From assembly GCA_951213105.1 (NCBI GenBank), contig OX578137.1:59786736-59850735 (forward strand): 64,000 nucleotides of DNA, read 5' to 3'. Below are positions 1-9,300 of this stretch, in pieces (within the stretch, counting starts at the first letter, position 1; every line of letters begins with the position of its first letter). The position numbers were made by a program, and so were the translations under genes. The notes under the pieces were generated by a model. The model saw nothing but the letters and a program-made list of their open reading frames with translations, searched no databases and was not told where the DNA came from. The DNA is from Amaurobius ferox (taxonomy: Eukaryota > Arthropoda > Arachnida > Araneae > Amaurobiidae).

Positions 1-290
1 CCCAGTGGGGGAGGCATCCACAGGGACCGTACCCTCCTTCCCCTACCACCAACCTCTCGGAAGGACTTACGGACCCACATGTTTAACGTGATCGTACTCC
101 GCATGAACACGGCGGCATTTGTGGCAGCGTGCAAATCTAGCGCGCAAACCACGGGGATACCGCACCCGAGATGGCCAACAGCACACGGCGTTCCGAGGCG
201 GTCACCCACCAAGTACTAACCGCGCCCGATGCTGCTTCACTTCGGTGATCTAACGAGAACCGGTGTTTTCAGCACGGTACGGCCGTTGGC
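1..290 (-). mobile_element. SINE with 5S rRNA-derived head (SINE3-like), cut by window edge
   Basis: Read on the minus strand, this begins with a near full-length 5S rRNA-like unit (290 down to 174). It continues through a linker (about 173-110) into a body (about 100 to 1) recognisable from its GTTGGTGGTAGGGGAAGG stretch. The same body follows tRNA-like heads in the copies at 32,511-32,790 (+) and 49,163-50,510 (+), and it recurs headless at 19,555-19,740 (-). A 5S head on a Pol III retroposon is the hallmark of the SINE3 class. The 3' tail and any target-site duplication lie beyond position 1. Confidence is high that it is a SINE; the family name is unknown to me. Confidence 0.78.
174..290 (-). 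rRNA. 5S rRNA-like sequence, head of a SINE
   Basis: The minus strand starts GCCAACGGCCGTACC and ends GTGTGCTGTTGGC, so the terminal helix I pairs as in arthropod 5S rRNA. The length is 117 nt against about 119-120 nt expected. Internal landmarks are in order: GATCACCGAAGTGAAGCAGC, then GGGCGCGGTTAGTACTTGG, then a C-box-like segment ending GACCGCC. These correspond to the internal Pol III promoter (A box, intermediate element, C box). It is joined directly to a SINE body instead of a T-run terminator, so it is more likely a SINE head than a ribosomal gene. A true 5S gene captured at an insertion junction is the alternative. Confidence 0.75.
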
Positions 291-325
291 CTGATTGGCC
301 GTGCTTTTGTTGTGGAGGAGTTCAT

Positions 326-1483
326 TTGAAATGGCAGTTCGCCGATAACGACGCAGCGAGCGTTTTGCCCGCGCTTTGAGCTCAGTCGACGTGATCCCGT
401 TTCTGATAAGAAAACAATTCATGATTGGGTGTCTAACCTCAGAAAAACAAGCTCTACATTAAAAGGGAAATCTCCAGGCCGACCTCGGACCGCAACAGGG
501 TCAGAAAATGTGGCTTCTGTGAGAGCCTCAATTCAACAATCTCCACGGCGTTCTGCACGGAAACACGCGGCTGCCCTACGGTTATCTGACCGAAGTGTTC
601 ACAGAATTCTTCATCGAGATCTCCAAATGCACCCGTACAAAATCGTGGTTGCACAAAAACTCAGTGAAAGGGATTGCGAAACCTGTCCAACTTTATGTGA
701 AGAACTCCTTCAGAACGTTCCCCTCATAGATGTTTTGTTCTTTACGGACAAGGCACATTTTCATCCTTCAGGCACGGTAAACAAACAAAATTTCTAGTAC
801 TGGTCTGAAAAAAAAATTCATGCGAACTTCACCAACGACCACTCCACAGCCCTAAGGTTACAGTGTGGTGTGCAGTTTTTGAGTTTGGTGTGTGGGGTCC
901 ATACTTTTTTGAAGAGGACGGTGTTACTGTAACAGTGAACTCTGATCGGTATTGTGCAATGCTAGAGAACTTCCCCCGGCGTAAAGTGGATGATCTTTTC
1001 GATGAATATGGAGAAGAAAATGTGTGGTTTCAACAAGATGGGCAAAAGCCCACACATCTCGTCGTTCACTCAGAATTCTGAGAGAAATATTTCCTGGCCA
1101 TGTCATCTCCTTGCGTGGTGACATTGGGTGGCCGCCTCGCTCGCCAGATTTGAACTCGTGCGATTTTTTTCTCTGGAGCCACCTCAAAGCCAAGGTATAC
1201 CAACATCGCCCCTAAACTTTGGACGCTCTCAAGGTGGCAATCACTCAGGAAATTGCTGCCATTCCACCTGAAATGACCCGCAGGGCCATGGAAAGCTACC
1301 GGGAAAGGCTCAATCAATGTATCGTCAATGGAGGACACCACTTAAGTGATGTAATTTCTAAAACTTGTTGATTTCAAACTGCATTATGTGTACTACTCAG
1401 GTATAAAAAGATTTTTTCTACCTTGTTTCGTTTAGTTTCTATTAGCTTCCCAAATCGGGGCGTTCTTTCTGCCGCACCCTGTA
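326..1483 (+). pseudogene. Broken mariner/IS630-type transposase (DUF4817 + DDE family)
   Basis: This is a remnant of a cut-and-paste transposase, read in pieces. The first piece (about 326-797) carries the helix-turn-helix part, including IHDWVSNLR and the GRPRT linker, then ARKHAAAL.LSDRSVHRILH and a catalytic-region block FFTDKAHFH with the first Asp. A stop follows NKQNF. The second piece (863-1,081) has VWCAVFEFGVWGPYFFEE and the second Asp block WFQQDG. A frameshift leads to the third piece (about 1,024-1,215) with WPPRSPDLNSCDFFLW, the third acidic site, followed by another stop. Coding similarity fades near 1,341. A terminal sequence ending GCCGCACCCTG lies at 1,469-1,483. No matching left end is seen, so the copy is 5'-truncated, possibly abutting the SINE at 290. 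It is not functional. Confidence 0.82.
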
Positions 1484-1949
1484 TATAATATGCATTAAAC
1501 TGACTGAGTGAGTGAGTGGATGATGTATCAAAATTATCAAGCATTTCTACTATAGCTAGAATATCGATTTCAGCTTCAAGACAAAGGAAAAAAAACAAAA
1601 ATTCCAAAATTTAAATCAAGCGTGACAGTGCAAAATAATTAAAAACTCAAAACCTCTTTGCTTAATTATAACCCTTCCACTCTAATTTAAATCTTGGTCT
1701 CATCTTCTAGATCAACAGAAAAATCTAATATTTCGAAAAGTTCAAATTAGGGGCAAAGGAATAAAATAATTCAAAGCAACTTTTCGAAATGGTAGAGTAC
1801 CTACTTTCATTAAAGCCAAAATCTTTGTTTTTGCGATGAGATTCAAGCCGTTTCAGCTTTCAGATCAATAATAAAATGAAAAATTCCAAGTTGGTATGAC
1901 AATAGACTTTTTGAAATTGAAACAGTCTTGATATTCTGGACTTTGGTAA
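1484..1949. other. No gene seen; AT-rich spacer
   Basis: This stretch lies between the right end of the mariner-type remnant and the left duplication of the Merlin element. It has a short TGAG repeat near 1,504-1,520. I see no coding signal. Confidence 0.6.
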
Positions 1950-2149
1950 ATTCTGAAAATAGGCCCCCACTCGTTTTTTTTCTAAGTACAAAATTGCGCC
2001 AAGTTGGCGCGTTGGCCGTGTTTTGAAATTGACTCCTCCCAACTGAAGTGACGTATATTCCCGTGTTTTAAAATAGGCTCCTCCTACAATAGTGACGTCT
2101 TATTCTAGAGTTTTATAAACTGGAATTTTTAATAACTAAATTTAAGATA

Positions 2150-2335
2150 AACGAAATTAAATTTAATTAAAAACGAAACTTAGAAAAATGTTTGTACTTT
2201 AACTAAATTTAATAAAAACGAAACTTAGAAAAAAGTTTGTACTTTAACTAAATTTAATAAAAACGAAACTTAGAAAAAAGTTTGTACTTTAACTAAATTT
2301 AATAAAAAACGGAACTTAGAAAAAAGTTCTTAAGA
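2150..2335. repeat. Minisatellite, about 46-bp unit, ~3.5 copies, inside Merlin element
   Basis: The unit contains AAACGAAACTTAGAAAAA followed by GTTTGTACTTTAACTAAATT. It is repeated head to tail with few differences. The same unit, with GATACTT for GAAACTT, is found in both arms of the palindrome at 4,640-5,680. Confidence 0.85.
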
Positions 2336-2406
2336 AACCCATTTCAAAAACACGGAAAAATACAAGACAATTTCAAAACACGGGATTAACAAATAAAAAA
2401 CTAACC

Positions 2407-2880
2407 TCATTCCTCGTCATCCTCCGAATCAGAGATATGTTCAAAATCACTTTTCTTTTCGGCATCGGCATCATTTGTATGGGGAGGAAAGATGGAAACG
2501 ACGGCTTTCAAATATTCGTTCCAAGCTTTCTCCCCAATAGAATGCTCCTGGCTGCGCTTCCACATGTATTCATATAAATACGAATTAAAATGTTTTTTTA
2601 CCTTTCTGCCTTTTACTTTTCTCTTGATTGCAGCCCAAGTTCCTTCAATGGAATTGGTATGCGCTCCTGTCTCGGGGTCTTTGAAATGGTAGCTGTGGTT
2701 TACTTTAAGGTGCATGAAGCCTCCATTATTAAGACAATCATACGCCTTCCAACAGTCCGATATAATCAATGTCCCCTTCTCAACATACTTCTCAATCACA
2801 TTCAGCAAACATTTACTCGACCTGTTAGACACCTTCGCAAAAAAACATCTATTCGTTCCCCTTTCAACCCCCCCAAACAC
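2407..2880 (-). pseudogene. Partial Merlin (ISXO2-like DDE) transposase
   Basis: The minus-strand open frame has no true start. It covers the C-terminal two thirds of an ISXO2-like transposase: VFGGVERGTNRCFF, then the second catalytic Asp in LIISDCWKAYDCL, then HTNSIEGTWAAIKRKVKGR holding the family's conserved Glu. An acidic tail ending in SEDDEE follows. Upstream the frame runs back only to a TGA about 24 nt beyond GQWVFGG. The preceding DVENEES block, which should carry the first catalytic Asp and a Lys/Gly-rich stretch, sits in another frame and is joined by an apparent deletion near 2,895. This copy therefore lacks an intact N-terminus and should not be active. The HTNSIEGTW motif makes the family assignment firm. 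Confidence 0.85.
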
Positions 2881-3574
2881 CCATTGTCCCTCTACCGGCT
2901 TTCCTCATTTTCAACATCCATTCGAACACGTTTTTTACAACATTCGCTCGAATCCATTTGCGGCTTACCAGATGCCATTTAGAAACTCAGTCTGCAATCA
3001 ACAAAAAAGTACTAAAAATTAACAATCTTCACCAATTAACACTTCTAACAATTAACACTTCAAGAGAAAACACTTCACACAAGCAGTTCAAGAAAAAACA
3101 CTTCGTAAAAACAATGGAGTAAGATTTCAGAAACAGAAGTTCCAGAAATAACGCTACAATAATACACAAATTATCAGTACTACCACACCACGTGAAATAA
3201 CGCTGCAATTACAATTACTACTGCCTATTAAAATGCAGAATCCAAAGAATAAAAAGGCGCGAGCGCTGATTGGATGTCCGTGCGAGGGCTACCAGATTCG
3301 CGAAGTAGCCGAAATAAAATTGTAACCCACAAAATCGCGCCAGCTTCGCGCTGGATCGTACTTTGAAAAACGAGTGGGGGCCTATTCTCAGAATCACCCG
3401 AATTATTTAGTTTATTAAATATTTATTCATTTGCACTGCACTAAAAAAATAAATTGGTAATAACATTTGAATCAAATGAGCCAAGTGTACTATACAATTC
3501 AACATTAAAAACATTGTGCCATAGATCTTATGCATCATTTGTAGTATTCATTATATAAAGTCATTTGCTGCTCA

Positions 3575-4350
3575 CATCAATTTTTTTTCCCTGTTTCATT
3601 ACAGTTCCATAAGGACTGGACTTCCACGAGAATCCTGTTTACCAATGCATTTGTGACAAAATATTTAGGAATGGTTAAAAAGTATAAATATAAAAGTACA
3701 AACTGTTGAAAAGTAAATATAAAAATAAAGCAAAACATCAAACGGTTCTAGTATTATTGGAATAGCCTCAAATGCTTAAAAGCATATGCTTATAAGCAAA
3801 TATTAAGATTAAGCCATTTCAATATATGCCTTGTTTGACACACTGCAGTCCAATAGAACTGAAGGTAACACCAAGGCAAAAAAGCTTGTTTCTGTTTTTA
3901 GTTGTTATTATTCAGATGTTATATATAAATGCTATATCCAGATATTATTGGTGTACGCTAAAGTTATTTTAGTTGGATTTCAGATGTTAACCAACAGAAC
4001 AACAAAGTCCCTAACAACTAGCTCATTTATGTCTAGTATTTTTTTTTCTGTTTGCTCTATGACAGCACTTCTGAAGATTGGACTTGCATCTGAACCCTGT
4101 TTACCAATGCATTTGTAATAAAATACTTAGAAATGGTCAAAATGTATAAATATAAAAAGTGCAAATCATTGAAAAGAGAAAATATAAAACAAAGCATCAA
4201 AAGATTCTAGTATTATTGGAATAGCCTCAAATCCTTAAAAACATATGTTTATAAGCAAAAATTAAGATTAAACCATTTTAATATATGCCTTTTTTGACAC
4301 ACTACAGCCCAATAGAACTAAAGGTAACACCAAGGCAGGCAAGCTTGTTT
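3575..4350. repeat. Tandem duplication, period about 460 bp
   Basis: CCTGTTTACCAATGCATTTG occurs near 3,638 and 4,097. TCTAGTATTATTGGAATAGC occurs near 3,748 and 4,208, and GAAGGTAACACCAAGGC near 3,860, with a one-base variant near 4,320. A third, partial copy of the downstream half lies at 6,575-6,712, displaced by the palindrome. No coding potential is evident. Confidence 0.8.
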
Positions 4351-4639
4351 CAGTTTTCAGATGTTATATATATTATTGCCAGCAAAATCCACCCATCAAA
4401 ATACACTACAGTCAAGCATGGGAGAAAGGAACCCACGGACATCACCCTCCCATCTGCACCTAATTTCCAGTCACATGTGAGTGAGCCATACATCCCTTCC
4501 ATTCAATATTACTACTACTTATTCGACTATCAAAATATACATACTATTCTAACCCCTAACATAACACAATTTATGCCTACTACCCTTTAATAAACCAATT
4601 GACCAGGTTTAATACCTGACACGTCCTATTTTCAGTACG
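4351..4639. other. No gene seen; short open frames only
   Basis: Non-repetitive AT-rich sequence between the tandem duplication and the palindrome. The reading frame across 4,285-4,590 begins inside the duplicated repeat and has no recognisable domain. Confidence 0.5.
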
Positions 4640-5680
4640 TGAATATCATATAAGAATTAAGTCAGTTTTCAGTATGTGAATATCATACAGGAATTAAAGA
4701 TAGCACATGTTAATAGATAAAAGAATGTAGAAGCAGAAAATTTACATAGAAATAATGAGTTCTCTGATGACCGCAATGTGAAAACAATTATTTGTGCAAT
4801 TTGGATATTTAAATGTGTTTTTCTTTGAAAAGTTTTGGATTTCATTAAACCAGGTACTGTGTTTTGATTTTGTTGTCCACGTAGTTGTCGCACAAATAGC
4901 TATTGCTACGTAAGATGTATAAGTATCGTTTTTTAAAAATTTCTTTAAAGTACAAACTTTTTTCTAACTATCGTTTTTTCTTAAATTTAGTTAAAGTACA
5001 AACTTTTTTCTAAGTATAATTTTTCCTTAAATTTAGTTAAAAGTACAAACGTTTTTACAAAATTTCGTATTTTTTTTAAGTATTGTTAATTATCGGCATT
5101 TTTATGCATTTGTAATTATATGTGGAACAGATCTGATATAAAGAATTTGGCTAAATCCGCCATTTTTTTTGGCGCCAACGCGTACGGTGTTTTGAAAATT
5201 CCGAACGGACGCCATCTTGAACATTGCGCGTACGAAATATAAACATATATAATTAAAAATGCATAAAAATGCCGATAATTAACAATACTTAGAAAAAATA
5301 CGAAATTACTAAATTTACGAGAAACAATACTTATAAAAAAGTTTGTACTTTAACTAAATTTAAGAAAAACGATACTTAGAAAAAAGTTTGTACTGTAACT
5401 AAATTTAAGAAAAACGATACTTAGAAAAAAGTTTGTACTTTAAAGAAATTTAAAAGAAACGATACTTTACGTGGACAACAAAATCAAACAGTACCTGGTT
5501 TAATGAAATCCAAAACTTTTCAAAGAAAAACACATGTAAATATCCAAATTGCACAAATAATTGTTTCCACATTGCGGTCATAAAAAAACTCTCATTATTT
5601 CTATGTAAATTTTCTGCTTCTACATTATTTTATCTAAAAACATGTGCTATCTTTAATTCCTGTATGATATTTACGTTTTT
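4640..5680. mobile_element. Long palindrome / foldback-type element, arms about 450 bp
   Basis: The left arm (about 4,660-5,120) reads through CAGGAATTAAAGATAGCACA, AAACCAGGTACTGTG and GTTGTCCACGTA. The right arm (about 5,245-5,680) returns the reverse complements GTGGACAACAAAATC, CAGTACCTGGTTTAATG and GTGCTATCTTTAATTCCTG. Both arms hold the Merlin-type minisatellite (4,920-5,060 and 5,320-5,470). The centre contains TGGCGCCAACGCGTACGG. No transposase is present, so it is a non-autonomous foldback or two inverted copies of one element. Related sequence continues to about 6,140. Confidence 0.75.
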
Positions 5681-6140
5681 AACACACTCAGACACGTTTT
5701 TACACACACACCAACAACAAAACAAAAATAAAATGGCCGCAGCCGACTATATCAGAAAGCTAAAAGGGGTGGGGTTGCCAGAATTTCCAGAAAAAGCAAA
5801 ATGTTGCGATGAGCAGGCGCGCCACATTTGGCGCCACAATTGGCTCGTGAAAAAAAGTTGAAAAATCCAAATTCTTTATATCAAATCTGTACCTTATATG
5901 TTTATATTTGTTACGCACAATGTTCAAGATGGTGTCCGTTAGGACTTTGCAAACAAACGTTTTTATAATATTTCGTATTTTTCTAAGTATTGTTAAATAG
6001 GCATTTTTGATTATATATGTATATTTCTTACGCGTAATGTTCAAGATGGCGTCCATTAGGACTTTTCAAACACGTACGCGTTGGCGCCATTCTTGGCGAC
6101 AAAAAAAAAATGGTGGATTTAGCCAAATTCTTTATATCAA
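5681..6140. repeat. Partial extra copies of the palindrome's central sequence
   Basis: CAAATTCTTTATATCAAATC occurs near 5,867 and again near 6,123. Blocks around ATGTTCAAGATGG repeat near 5,920 and 6,039. These match, in inverse orientation, the centre of the palindrome near 5,130-5,240. A 65-codon open frame at 5,664-5,861 starts within it and has no recognisable domain. Confidence 0.6.
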
Positions 6141-7075
6141 ATCCGTTTCCTATTTTCATGTTTTCAACAGAAAAAAAAATTGATAGTTACATAAAATTTG
6201 ACTTTCTTTTTTCATTAACTAAAGTTGCGTTCTTTAAAAAGGTCGGGTGCTATAAAACCTTTGATAAAAAAAAATTACCTAGTATCGTAACAATATAGAA
6301 TCTTGCAATATAATCAATGTAATTTTGTATTATGCATTGTTTCTTTATAATTTATTAGAAATATTTGCAATTATTTTATAAATTTAACAAAATAAAAACA
6401 GCATGAAAAACTAAAGGAGCTAAAGGTTAGACAATTTCCCTATGGGAAACCTGAAACAAGAAACTAGAGGGTAAGCATCCTCTTACAAATTACATTTAGA
6501 GTTTAAGACAAAATATTAAATAACAGTTAAATATAATTAAAATCAAAGCATGAATATAAATAAATTATTGTAAAATTCTAGTATTATTGGAATAACCTCA
6601 AATGCTCAGAAACATGAGTTCTTAAGCAAAAATTAAGATTAAACCATTTTAATATATGCCTTGCTTGACACACTACAGCCCAACAGAACTGAAGGTAACA
6701 CCAAGGCAGAAAGTTTATTAAACTTGCATACTATAGCTTAACAATATGAAAACTTGTACCTTGAATAAAATCATTTAACTTAGCTATTTTAAGTATTAGA
6801 ATATCTAAAATTGCATTTTTACTATAGTAAAATACTCTAAAAAGTAAAAAATAATATTTAACTATCACAACATTCTTGGTCATATGAGACTAAAAATAAT
6901 AAAATAGCAGGGTGTCCATAAAAAAATTGTATTTGAACTACAACTGTATTTGGACTACCAAGTTTCCTGTTCAATCCAGTCCTTTTATTATTCACTGAGG
7001 CCTGGACCCTTCCATTCAAGTTGTGTCCATTCTCCCTGACCAGCATCCCTGTCTCAATGCAATGCCCAACATAAA
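6141..7075. other. AT-rich spacer with a partial repeat copy
   Basis: It holds the third partial copy (6,575-6,712) of the duplicated segment at 3,575-4,350. Otherwise no gene, RNA or element ends are seen. Confidence 0.5.
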
Positions 7076-7331
7076 TAGATTGACATACTGGAAAAAGAAA
7101 TCTAGTACTCTAAAAGTTTTCCATTCGATCATCCCCCTTCTCTTAAATTCTGGCTATATCTATAAACTATGCAGCTGGCTACGCATGTGAATTGTATAGA
7201 TATTTAAAAATATTATATTACAATATCCTATATATCAGTGCTTCTCAAATAGATTCGCATACTGGAAAAAGAAATCTAGTACTGTAAAAGTTCTACATTC
7301 GATCATCCCCCTCTCTGAAATTCTGGCTATA
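7076..7331. repeat. Tandem host duplication, about 178-bp unit, second unit split by pogo element
   Basis: Unit 1 (about 7,078-7,252) contains ACTGGAAAAAGAAATCTAGT and TTCTGGCTATATCTATAAAC. Unit 2 starts near 7,256 with the same text, is interrupted after CTGGCTATA at 7,331, and resumes at 9,211 with TATCTATAAACTATGCAGC. Unit 1 therefore preserves the empty insertion site. Confidence 0.85.
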
Positions 7332-9210
7332 GGGGAGACCGGGGTACAGTGGAACAATTTTTACTTATTTGGTAATACTTTTTCCATTTTTAATATTAGA
7401 AATTCAACACATATGCAATACAATAGTACTACTTTTTAACTTCCATTGTTAAATTTTTCATATTTTTTTCTCAAGTTTTTCTTTATAAAAATATTATATT
7501 TCCTAAGGTATGTAATTCGTCCCAGTGTACCCCGAACTGGGGTACACTGGGACATTGAATGGGGTACAATGGGACACAAAAATAAACACATATATTTGTA
7601 TGATGATACATTACACTTTCATTCTCATAATTTGTATGGGTTGCGGTTAGCAGTTGAATAACAGAATATCAATGTCCTTTCGTTCCTCAATGACATACGG
7701 GTTTCGGCAATTTCATTTCGATGTCACTATGAAGAGCTGAATATGTTGCCTCATCATCAAAAACAAAATTATATCTTGGTAAAAGTCTTCTCATATACTT
7801 CACTTCATAGTCAATTTCACTTTTTTGTATCACTTCCGCAACATAATAACTAAAGGTTGTTTTCTTGTTCCCGCACACTGACCAACACGAAATCTCCAAT
7901 ATCAATAGTATCACCATCTTCATTCTCTGCCTCAAAACTGCTATCGCTTTCAGATTCTTTCCATTCTTCATATTCTGAGGAACTGTTTTGCCAAATTTTT
8001 CTATTAATTTTTCTTTGTTCTTTGATTTGAGATCTTTTGAAGCTTTTTTCTTTTTAGGCTGATTTTTCTTTTCTAACCTTTTTAAATTTTCCTGCTCTAT
8101 TCTTTCCTTAACTGGTGTGTCAGTTAATACTTCGGATTTTTTACTTTTTCGCATCTTTTTATGTATTTCAGTTGTATGATATTTTGGGAGAGACCTTACA
8201 GTTTTAGGTGACAGAACAGTTTTTTCCACTATGTGTAGACCTACATAGCTTTTCACTGAAGGTGAATTTAAGTAAGAGCAGCTTGCTTGTGGTTCTTCTG
8301 TAATAGGCCTAGATACATCAGCTTCAGTAAATTGTTGAAATTGAGTAGGACTGATTGTTCAGGTGTTGGATTGTCAGTGACGCACACCTGTGGGACATCA
8401 GTTACACTTGCAGCCTCAAAGTCTGCAGCAGTGTAGGTACTGTTATTATACCAAAAAATACCTGTGACAGAAAAACCAGATAGGATGTTATTTGCACAAA
8501 AGGTATGTGGATACGCCTTTCCTACAATCTCTACTATTTCGTGAATTGTTATTCTTTCCCCCCTGATTATTAGTGTATGTAGTTTTCTTTTCGGATGTAG
8601 ATTTTTCCTCACAATATACCTATAGGCCTATAGCTTTGATTCAGTTCTAACAATATCAGGTTAACTCAAGTTGTTACATGCTTACACAACATAAAAGTAG
8701 TTTGAAAAGGTTATCCATAAGTAATAATTAATTGAAAAGCATAAATTCTAATAATTTTGTTTCAACTTCTGAGAATGAGGTATTTTTATGTTGAGTGACA
8801 GTGTCCCAGTGTGCCCCATCAAGGGTGTCCCACTGTACCCCAAGAGACACACACACAACAAAAGTTACAATTTATATACCACTAACAAATATAATGAAAA
8901 ACCATCATACATATGCAATAAAAAAGATTTAACCTATGGATCAATGCAAAAATATTGATTATTGGATAACAATTTAGTGCACAAATACAAAAAAAAACAA
9001 CACTTACGTAATTTTCCCAATTGATCAGATGAGAACAAAAATGGCTATTGCCTCCCTCCAAAACAAATGATGGCTTTGATCTGTTTGCACAGTGTTGCCA
9101 CACAAGATGGCATAATGTATCATATTTTTCCCTTTCTTAAATATTTTTACCCTAGTAAATAAATCAATTGTCCCACTGTGCCCCGTGACCCACTGTACCC
9201 CGGTCTCCCC
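7332..9210 (-). mobile_element. pogo-like (Tc1/mariner superfamily) element, TA target site
   Basis: The ends are inverted: GGGGAGACCGGGGTACAGTG at 7,332 and CACTGTACCCCGGTCTCCCC ending at 9,210. The target is TA, shown by comparison with the uninterrupted duplicate at 7,145-7,165. Variants of GGGGTACACTGGGAC recur just inside both ends (7,540-7,575 and 8,800-8,840, 9,165-9,200) as subterminal repeats. Inside is a broken transposase C-terminus on the minus strand. The element is about 1.9 kb and non-autonomous. Confidence 0.88.
7687..8612 (-). pseudogene. C-terminal remnant of a pogo/Tigger-like (CENP-B type DDE) transposase
   Basis: Two minus-strand frames joined by a shift near 8,260 make up the tail of a pogo-type transposase. 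The first (8,612 to 8,268) includes ITIHEIVEIVGKAYPHTF and NILSGFSVTGIFWYN, the block that follows the DDE domain in this family. The second (8,256 to 7,687) has the Lys/Glu-rich linker and a terminal block with SYYVAEVIQKSEIDYEVKYM and ending LPKPV. A further frameshift lies near 7,900, where the expected DFVLV.VCGNKK block changes frame. The N-terminal helix-turn-helix and the catalytic Asp residues are absent, so the gene is dead. Confidence 0.8.
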
Positions 9211-9300
9211 TATCTATAAACTATGCAGCTGGCTACGCATGTGAACTTTACAGATATTTAAAAATATTACATTACAATATCCTATACATCAGTGCTTCTC
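9211..9300. repeat. Remainder of duplicated host unit 2
   Basis: It continues unit 2 of the 178-bp duplication after the pogo insertion. It ends near CAGTGCTTCTCAACC at 9,291-9,305, a sequence resembling the terminus of hAT (Charlie-type) elements. No partner end was found. Confidence 0.6.

Larger units (their letters stand above)
1961..3383 (-). mobile_element. Merlin-type DNA transposon, internally degraded
   Basis: Terminal inverted repeats start AGGCCCCCACTCGTTTTT at 1,961 and end with the complementary CGAGTGGGGGCCT at 3,383. The flanks ATTCTGAAAAT (1,950-1,960) and ATTCTCAGAAT (3,384-3,394) match at 9 of 11 positions. They may be a decayed target-site duplication, although Merlin normally makes 8-9 bp. 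Inside are a 46-bp minisatellite (2,150-2,335) and a minus-strand transposase remnant (2,407-2,880). The family call rests on the transposase, which is of the ISXO2/IS1016 type. Confidence 0.8.

Noticed and set aside
174..290. A functional 5S rRNA gene
   Set aside because: No T-run terminator follows, and the sequence runs directly into a SINE body seen elsewhere; a SINE head is simpler.
2492..3022. Plus-strand open frames antisense to the Merlin transposase
   Set aside because: They overlap the recognisable minus-strand transposase and have no domain of their own.
5664..5861. 65-codon frame with a plausible start
   Set aside because: Lies in sequence related to the foldback centre and shows no domain or splice signals.
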